From: an uncultured Dehalococcoidia bacterium
GTDB lineage: Bacteria; Chloroflexota; Dehalococcoidia; Lucifugimonadales; CATQGZ01
Length of the DNA: 64,000 nt
Reading direction: 5' to 3'
Assembly: GCA_958295685.1 (NCBI GenBank)
Contig: OY282365.1
Location: 1,798,001-1,862,000 of the forward strand
How positions within the stretch are numbered: position 1 is the stretch's first letter; every line of letters begins with the position of its first letter. Positions 63,501 through 64,000 of this stretch are shown here, one piece after another. A program made the position numbers and the translations under genes. The notes under the pieces are model-generated. The model did no database searches, had not been told where the DNA came from, and was given only the letters and a program-made list of their open reading frames with translations.

Positions 63501-63974
63501 GCAGATGTAGCGGACCGTCGGACTCGGCGGCTGGTCCGGGTCGTTGCACCGCGTCAGGTTGGCCGGCTGCCCATGGATCTCAAGGCTCGTAACCCGCGGC
63601 TGCCGCCCGTCCACCTTGTGCTGCGCCTGGTTGACCAGGGAGTGGTTCATGGTGCGGTCGACCCACCGGATCCCGTCCCAGACGCGCTCGGTCACGCGGG
63701 AGCGCAGCTCAGCCGTCACGCCGCCGTCCGCCGCGCCCACGATGGTTGCGTCGGAGGGCATCAGCACCAGGACCCATTCGTTCCTGACGGCGACGTTTAT
63801 CTCATTGACGGTGATGCCGTCGGGATCGTAGTCGTCCGCAATGTTGGGGTAGCTCTGGACGGTGTAGTCGAACTCCAGCCAGAAGTGGTGAGGTTGGGAG
63901 GGGCCGGGCGTCTCTTGGGCGCGGACGCTCCGGGCGTAGAGCGCGCCGCCGGAGCCCATGCCGCTGGTCATCAT
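45513..63974 (-). CDS. giant modular cell-surface protein of about 58 He_PIG/cadherin-like repeats (5' end probably beyond the window)
   Basis: At least 6153 residues. The N-terminus GGALYARSVRAQETPG looks like the end of a signal peptide, and the frame is still open at the window edge, so the true start may lie outside. Residues 20-530 hold four SwmB-like/Ig-like domains (for example YGAGEAIYVELSFHKRMAVT). Then come about 58 modules of roughly 80-100 residues by my manual count, each with P-S/T-F, a Trp (for example NQTWTQ), GGDGSLTYTLSPALPAGV, SGTP and a TYTW..DADGD..LTF end with Ca-binding-like Asp clusters. A Thr/Pro/Ala-rich stalk (about 5900-6060), LPPSTSDGG, one transmembrane helix and a basic tail close the protein. 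It is probably an adhesin or S-layer-like filament. Confidence 0.88.
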   Translation of the reverse strand: MMTSGMGSGGALYARSVRAQETPGPSQPHHFWLEFDYTVQSYPNIADDYDPDGITVNEINVAVRNEWVLVLMPSDATIVGAADGGVTAELRSRVTERVWDGIRWVDRTMNHSLVNQAQHKVDGRQPRVTSLEIHGQPANLTRCNDPDQPPSPTVRYICSLTPGALDAPSYFAGETINALVTFSGPVRVSSASVPLTLANGTVTASSWSYYQPTSNNYAKVLIGYTVQASDQDPNGIGVSRNSLSGDVGSRAVGNPAVLTHAAVPENLRHAILKRAQAPALIRYATVQSQPNAAGGYDADEYIRVGVVFDEQVNVAGSPRLSLQIGGSVRTASYVGSNGTILSFRYLVQAGDLDVDGISLPANAMSLNGARITTRRNNVAANIGNGATTPFADHKVDGAQNRPPNVTGAAITSTPLAGAYGAGEAIYVELSFHKRMAVTGSPQLTITLDGATTTAAYHRTDDRSITFRYQVRTGDTDTNGVSVGAGALNLNGGTIQSHSGVNANLGLGSHAITDAAGHRVDGHVITVPTFAADAVADKDWYVNRAVSHTLPEAVGGRGGLTYSLTPALPAGMSFDNTTRTISGTARTLAARTSYTLTARDPHGVRGSVSFDITIGQSAVPTFGSQTVADQTWLRAGPITEFTLPTATSGDGALTYTIIPPFQRGVTIATSTPYTVSGAPAGARARTMYTWTATDSDGETASVTFHVATDHAGVNLPFFGTKTIADQSWLQNKQVLPTQPEDWQVPNPEIFSGNTWYNTRIFLPTVEGPGFDSGDPDRYYDSKVQYTLSPALPAGLTLATTTRRHLRNLPEIGAGQISGTPTEAMARTLYTWTAAAPDADSAVLSFYITVAPDLMPYFSGLIENKRWVRGKQIPGFTLPEANSGDGALTYALTPALPAGVTMDAATRAVSGTPTAAATSTLYTWTATDADGDTGSLTFDIAVGVPPSFGSQTIANKDWAQNLPIPPFDLPAATGGYGTLTYALSPALPDGVTRSATSTFAVSGTPTPAMSSTQYTWTVTDEYGDSASLRFSVSVDSKPTFGGQTIPEQFWTQNVDVTPFTLPRAAGGNGTLTYMMEPGLPPGMDISDSLRVTGASPFYQSKTRFAWTVTDEDGDMARIRFFVTIYEDVEPTFGSQTIADQTWTQRQPITAFDLPTATSGNGGLTYTLSPALPAGVATSTTSATSTEFAVSGTPTGHQTAVTYTWTATDADGDSAELTFTITIAEDLFPTFGAAAVANQSWTQRQAITAFDLPTASGGDAPLTYTLGPALPAGVTRATTTPYRVSGTPSGYQGAASYTWKVTDADGDTAQLTFTITIAEDLAPTFGSATIADRTWTQRQAVTAFTLPTAAGGDAPLTYTLSPALPNGVTKNAGHRVSGAPTVKQAATEYTWTVEDADGDTASLTFNIAVDGVPSFSATISDKSWTQRQAITAFTLPTASGGDGSLTYTLSPALPDGLTRATTTPYRVTGAPTVKQASTEYTWTATDTDGDTASLTFDIAVDGVPTFGSAAISDQSWTQRQAITAFTLPTASGGDGSLTYTLSPALPNGVTLNLTTREVSGAPTVKLAGTEYTWTARDTDGDTASLTFDIAVDGIPSFSATIPNQTWTQNKAITAFTLPLATGGDGNLTHTLSPALPAGVTKNAGHRISGTPTGHQAAATYTWKVTDADGDAAELTFTIAIAEDLFPTFGSQTIAAQSWKQYDRITAFTLPTATGGDAPLSYTIRPALPAGVTKNASHEISGTPTVKLATTTYTWVVRDADGDTARLTFTIAIDGVPAFYSIAVGDQSWTQRQPISEVVLPGAHGGDGELTYTLSPALPSGATSTPPRAALMGILPEAEKTIIGTPTVSMARTQYTWKVEDTDGDAASLTFYVSVDGIPTFGSTTIANQSWTQRQQITGFALPTVNGGDTPVTYTISPALPAGVSKNANHEVSGTPTGHQTATTYTWKATDADGDAVQLTFKITIAEDLAPSFGSATISDKSWTQRQAITAFTLPTASGGDGSLTYTLSPALPAGVATTTTFAVSGTPSGKLTSTTYTWTATDTDGDTASLTFDIGVDGVPTFGSATIADQSWTQRQAITSFTLPTASGGDGSLTYTLSPSLPNGVTKNASHEISGTPSVKQVSTEYTWTAEDSDGDTASLTFDIAVDGVPSFGSTTISDKSWTQRQAITAFTLPTASGGDGSLTYTLSPSLPNGVSKNASHRISGTPSVKQASTEYTWTARDTDGDTASLTFDIGVDGVPSFSATIPDKSWTQRQAITAFTLPTASGGDGSLSYTLSPALPNGVTLNLTTRQVSGTPSVKQASTEYTWTARDTDGDTASLTFDIAVDGIPSFSATIANQTWTQNQAITAFTLPLATGGDGNLTHTLSPALPAGVTKNASHRISGTPTGHQTATTYTWKVTDADGDAAQLTFTIAIAEDLAPSFSATIANQTWTQNQAITAFTLPLATGGDGNLTHTLTPALPAGVTKNASHRISGTPTGHQTATTYTWKVTDADGDAAELTFTIAIAEDLAPSFSATIPNQTWTQNQAITALTLPTATGGDGNLTHTLTPALPAGVSKDSNHRISGTPSGHQTATTYTWKVTDADGDAAELTFTIAIAEDLSPSFSATIANQTWTQNQAITAFTLPLATGGDGNLTHTLSPALPAGVTKNASHRISGTPTGHQTAATYTWKVTDTDGDAAELTFTITIAEDLSPSFSATIPNQAWTQNKPITAFTLPLASGGDGNLTHTLTPALPAGVTKNASHRISGTPTGHQTAATYTWKVTDADGDAAQLTFTITIAEDLAPSFSAAIPNQTWTQRQAITAFTLPLATGGDGNLTHTLTPALPAGVTKNASHRISGTPSGHQTAAAYTWKVTDTDGDAAELTFTITIAEDLAPSFSATIPNQTWTQNQAITAFTLPLATGGDGNLTHTLTPALPAGVTKNASHRVTGTPTGYQTATTYTWKVTDADGDAAQLTFTITIAEDLAPSFGSQTISDKSWTQRQAITAFTLPTASGGDGSLTYTLSPSLPNGVTKNASHRVSGTPSVKQASTEYTWTAEDADGDTASLTFDIAVDGIPSFGSATISDKSWTQRQAITAFTLPTAAGGDGSLTYTLSPALPAGVTKNASHRISGTPSVKQASTEYTWTAEDSDGDTASLTFDIAVDGVPTFGSQTISNKTWTQNEAITALTLPTATGGDGSLTYTLTPALPAGVSTTTPYAVSGTPTGHQSAAAYTWKATDADGDTAQLTFTITISSDLAPTFSQTIPNQTWTQRQAITAFTLPTAAGGDGSLTYTLSPALPAGVTKNASHRISGTPSVKQASTEYTWTAEDSDGDTASLTFDIAVDGVPTFGSQTISNKTWTQNEAITALTLPTATGGDGSLTYTLTPALPAGVSTTTPYAVSGTPTGHQSAAAYTWKATDADGDTAQLTFTITISSDLAPTFSQTIPNQTWTQRQAITAFTLPTASGGDGSLTYTLSPSLPAGVTKNASHEISGTPTGHQTATTYTWKAADADGDEAEITFTITIAEDLSPSFSATIPNQTWTQRQAITAFTLPLATGGDGSLTHTLTPALPAGVTKNASHEISGTPTGHQTATTYTWKVTDTDGDAAQLTFSIAIAEDLSPSFGSATISDKSWTQRQAITAFTLPTATGGDGNLTYTLSPALPNGVTKNASHRISGTPSVKQASTEYTWTAEDSDGDTVSLTFDIAVDGVPTFGSTVMSDKSWTQRQAISSFTLPLATGGDGSLTYTLSPALPNGVTLNLTTRQISGTPSVKQAATTYTWTAEDTDGDKASLAFNISVDGIPSFSATIPNQTWTQNKAITAFTLPLATGGDGSRTYTLTPALPAGVTKNASHEISGTPTGHQTATTYTWKVTDADGDAAELTFTIAIAEDLAPSFSAAIPNQTWTQNQAITAFTLPLATGGDGSRTYTLSPTLPAGVTKDANHRISGTPTGHQTATTYTWKATDTDGDAAQLTFTITINSDLAPTFSTTIPNQTWTQNQAITAFTLPLATGGDGSRTYTLSPSLPAGVTKNASHRISGTPTGHQTATTYTWKAADADGDEAQLTFSIAIAEDLAPSFSATIANQTWTQNKAITALTLPTATGGDGSLIYTLSPALPAGVTKNASHEISGTPTGHQTAATYTWKAADADGDAAELTFTITINSDLAPTFSATIPNQTWTQNQAITVFTLPTATGGDGSRTYTLTPALPAGVTKNASHRISGTPTGHQTAAAYTWKVTDADGDAAQLTFTITINSDLAPTFSTTISDKSWTQRQAIAAFTLPTATGGDGSLTYTLSPALPAGVTKNASHRISGTPSAKQAATTYTWTAEDSDGDTAQLTFTITVDGVPTFGSQSIPNQTWTQRQAITAFTLPLATGGDGSRTYTLSPSLPAGVSKDASHEISGAPTVKLATTTYTWTARDTDGDTASLTFDISVDGVPSFGAQTIPNQTWTQNKAITPFTLPEATGGDGGLTHTLSPALPAGVSTTTPYAVSGTPTGYQAAAAYTWKVTDADGDAAELTFSITIAEDLEPSFGSAAIPNQSWRQYDRITTFTLPEADGGDGELTYTLSPALPTGVARDATTTARAVSAVSGAPSVTLAATTTEFTWTVEDADGDTASLTFDVEIDGVPSFGSEVAANRDFMKGREITHFNLPLAFGGDGGLTYTLSPALPDGIVLGATTTPNRVSGTPTAYKDHTTYTWTATDEDGDTASLEFRLSVVAHALPDPEGKRKTRDPNEPLDLPGMIDDKSWTQRQAIAAFLLPEATGGGASLTYTLSPALPEGVSLATTTDDRFRVSGTPSGEMSRTQYTWSASDADSSMGISFYIEVDGVPTFGSQSIPDQSWTQRQAITPFTLPTATGGDGDLTYTLSPALPAGVSKNASHRVSGTPTVKLTSTEYTWTAEDADGDTASLTFDIAVDGVPSFSTTIPSQTWTQRQAITAFTLPEADGGDGNLTYTLSPSLPNGVTRSLTTRQVSGTPSGHQTAATYTWKATDADGDTAQLTFTITIAEDLSPSFSATIADKSWTQRQAITAFTLPTATGGDGSLTYTLSPALPAGVSKNASHRVSGTPSVKLASTEYTWTATDADGDTASLTFDIAVDGVPSFSTTIPSQTWTQRQAITAFTLPTATGGDTPLTYTISPALPAGVTKNASHRISGTPTGHQTAATYTWKATDADGDPVELTFTITIAEDLAPTFGSQSIANQTWTQRQAITAFTLPTATGGDTPLTYTLSPALPAGVSKNASHRVSGTPTVKLASTEYTWTAEDADGDTASLTFDIAVDGVPSFSTTIASQTWTQNKAITGFTLPTAAGGDTPLTYTISPALPAGVSKNASHRVSGTPTGHQTAATYTWKVTDADGDEAQITFTITIAEDLAPSFSATIADKSWTQRQAITAFTLPTATGGDAPLTYTISPALPAGVSKNASHEVSGTPTGHQTAATYTWKATDADGDEAQITFTITIAEDLEPSFSTTIDDQSWTQNETITAFDLPTAAGGDSPVTYTLTPDLPDGVTRATTTPYSVSGAPTAQQSLTTYTWKATDADGDTAQLTFTIEVVDVVIRNPVPDSSPSFGSQTIDDQSWTKNQAITAFDLPAATGGDGDLTYTLTPSLPDGVATTTTFAVSGTPTAQQSLTTYTWKATDADGDEDELTFTIEVVVARVVGPPPIIVILEDLKPTFSTTIDDVRWIQNEQVPVFTLPPAAGGDGSLTYTLSPALPGGVEKDSNRRVSGRPSESMERTKYTWKVEDEDGDSARLTFYITVAEDMKPTFSTTIPNQTWTQNKAITAFTLPTAAGGDGSRTYTLSPALPGGVAKDSNHRVSGLPSDFMGRTKYTWKVEDEDGDSANLTFYITVAEDLKPTFSTTIDDMSWFQHERISAFTLPTARGGDGALIYTLNPALPSGVNRHETTHALGGAPTALMDTTEYTWTATDTDGDKVSLTFNIDVTIKEDEPTPPTPTPTPATPTPTPAPPTPTPAPATPTPAPAAPTPAPAAPTPVPARPTPAPAAPTPAPVPAAPAPAAPTPVPGTPVPGAPAAAPAPAAPGPGPAPATPVPVTTESQLTAGVPPADDMGRPARAPAVERTPIPTPTPERPAVVAGPGAMTPEPTPTPNAMGGPLARVIEDTPRIAQAPTPPPALPPSTSDGGVSPVLWILLVAMLIAAAAALAIKNRARLGLGKAAGGAL
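53649..54734 (-). repeat. recent 543-bp tandem duplication inside the giant gene
   Basis: The blocks 53649-54191 and 54192-54734 are, by direct reading, identical or almost so over the full 543 bp (181 codons, two modules), including synonymous positions. Flanking modules differ at many positions. The offset is an exact multiple of three, so the frame is kept. It marks very recent expansion, or a local assembly artefact. Confidence 0.8.
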
Positions 63975-64000
63975 AATGCCGAGTCTCGGCGCTCCGGTTA

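Overview
The window is a high-G+C bacterial chromosome segment, most likely from the phylum Chloroflexota (Dehalococcoidia / SAR202-like). The best support is the adjacent pair of polytopic membrane proteins at 19.3-23.9 kb, a TIGR03663/Agl23-like GT-C protein and a DUF2298 'YYY' protein, which are known mainly from Chloroflexota and Archaea. The hydantoinase A/B, FAD-oxidoreductase and PIG-L genes and the secreted beta-propellers also fit. The taxonomic call is an inference from gene families; there is no rRNA or tRNA here.

Layout. 0-0.65 kb: G+C-rich hairpin repeats. 0.65-4.9 kb: CoA-transferase subunit B, an NDUFA9-like reductase and an SbcC/Rad50 ATPase without SbcD. 4.9-5.7 kb: two copies of an unusual promoter-plus-phased-repeat element. 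5.8-12.6 kb: a minus-strand run of methyltransferase, CoA-transferase subunit A, carA, carB and a Nudix hydrolase, preceded by another copy of the element that keeps a RAYT-like HUH motif. 13.1-25.1 kb: a second methyltransferase, an FAD amine oxidase/flippase pair, a restriction-modification fragment, a membrane-anchored sulfite-oxidase-type molybdoenzyme, the two GT-C-like membrane proteins, ftsY and a small XRE regulator. 25.2-27.1 kb: a lower-G+C accessory patch with a secreted protein of unknown function, an internally deleted ISAs1-type element with both terminal inverted repeats, and a small membrane protein. 27.2-32.7 kb: a cupin, hydantoinase A, hydantoinase B and FAD oxidoreductase catabolic cluster. 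32.9-34.7 kb: a lower-G+C DUF262 + HEPN RNase cassette. 34.7-38.1 kb: two beta-propellers, an epimerase and a PIG-L deacetylase. 38.4-42.3 kb: exported cyclophilin, von Willebrand-like and small surface proteins. 42.3-43.3 kb: the fourth promoter element and a 120-bp tandem array. 43.3-45.3 kb: a three-gene heme cluster (pentaheme cytochrome c, Tll0287-like monoheme protein, b-type membrane protein). 45.5 kb to the window end: one giant gene (at least 6153 codons) for a cell-surface protein of about 58 He_PIG/cadherin-like modules with a Pro-rich stalk and C-terminal membrane anchor.

The most notable signal is the four-copy element at 4.86-5.10, 5.34-5.61, 12.75-13.02 and 42.37-42.65 kb. Each copy has, in the same orientation, a CCTGATTCAGAC end, a near-consensus sigma-70 promoter (TTGAC[A/G]-N17-TANNNT) followed exactly 6 nt later by an ATG (suggesting leaderless mRNA), an array of about 11-bp units, a conserved core containing CGTAGCTGAG, and a terminal arm complementary to that copy's own array unit. 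The unit sequence differs between copies but the complementarity is kept. Three copies lie just upstream of, and point at, a gene start (sbcC, the methyltransferase-carAB run, a surface-protein gene); in one the leader ORF ends in an ATGA overlap with the downstream start. This looks like a mobile or RAYT-derived leader/regulatory element; I know of no described family matching it, but could not search.
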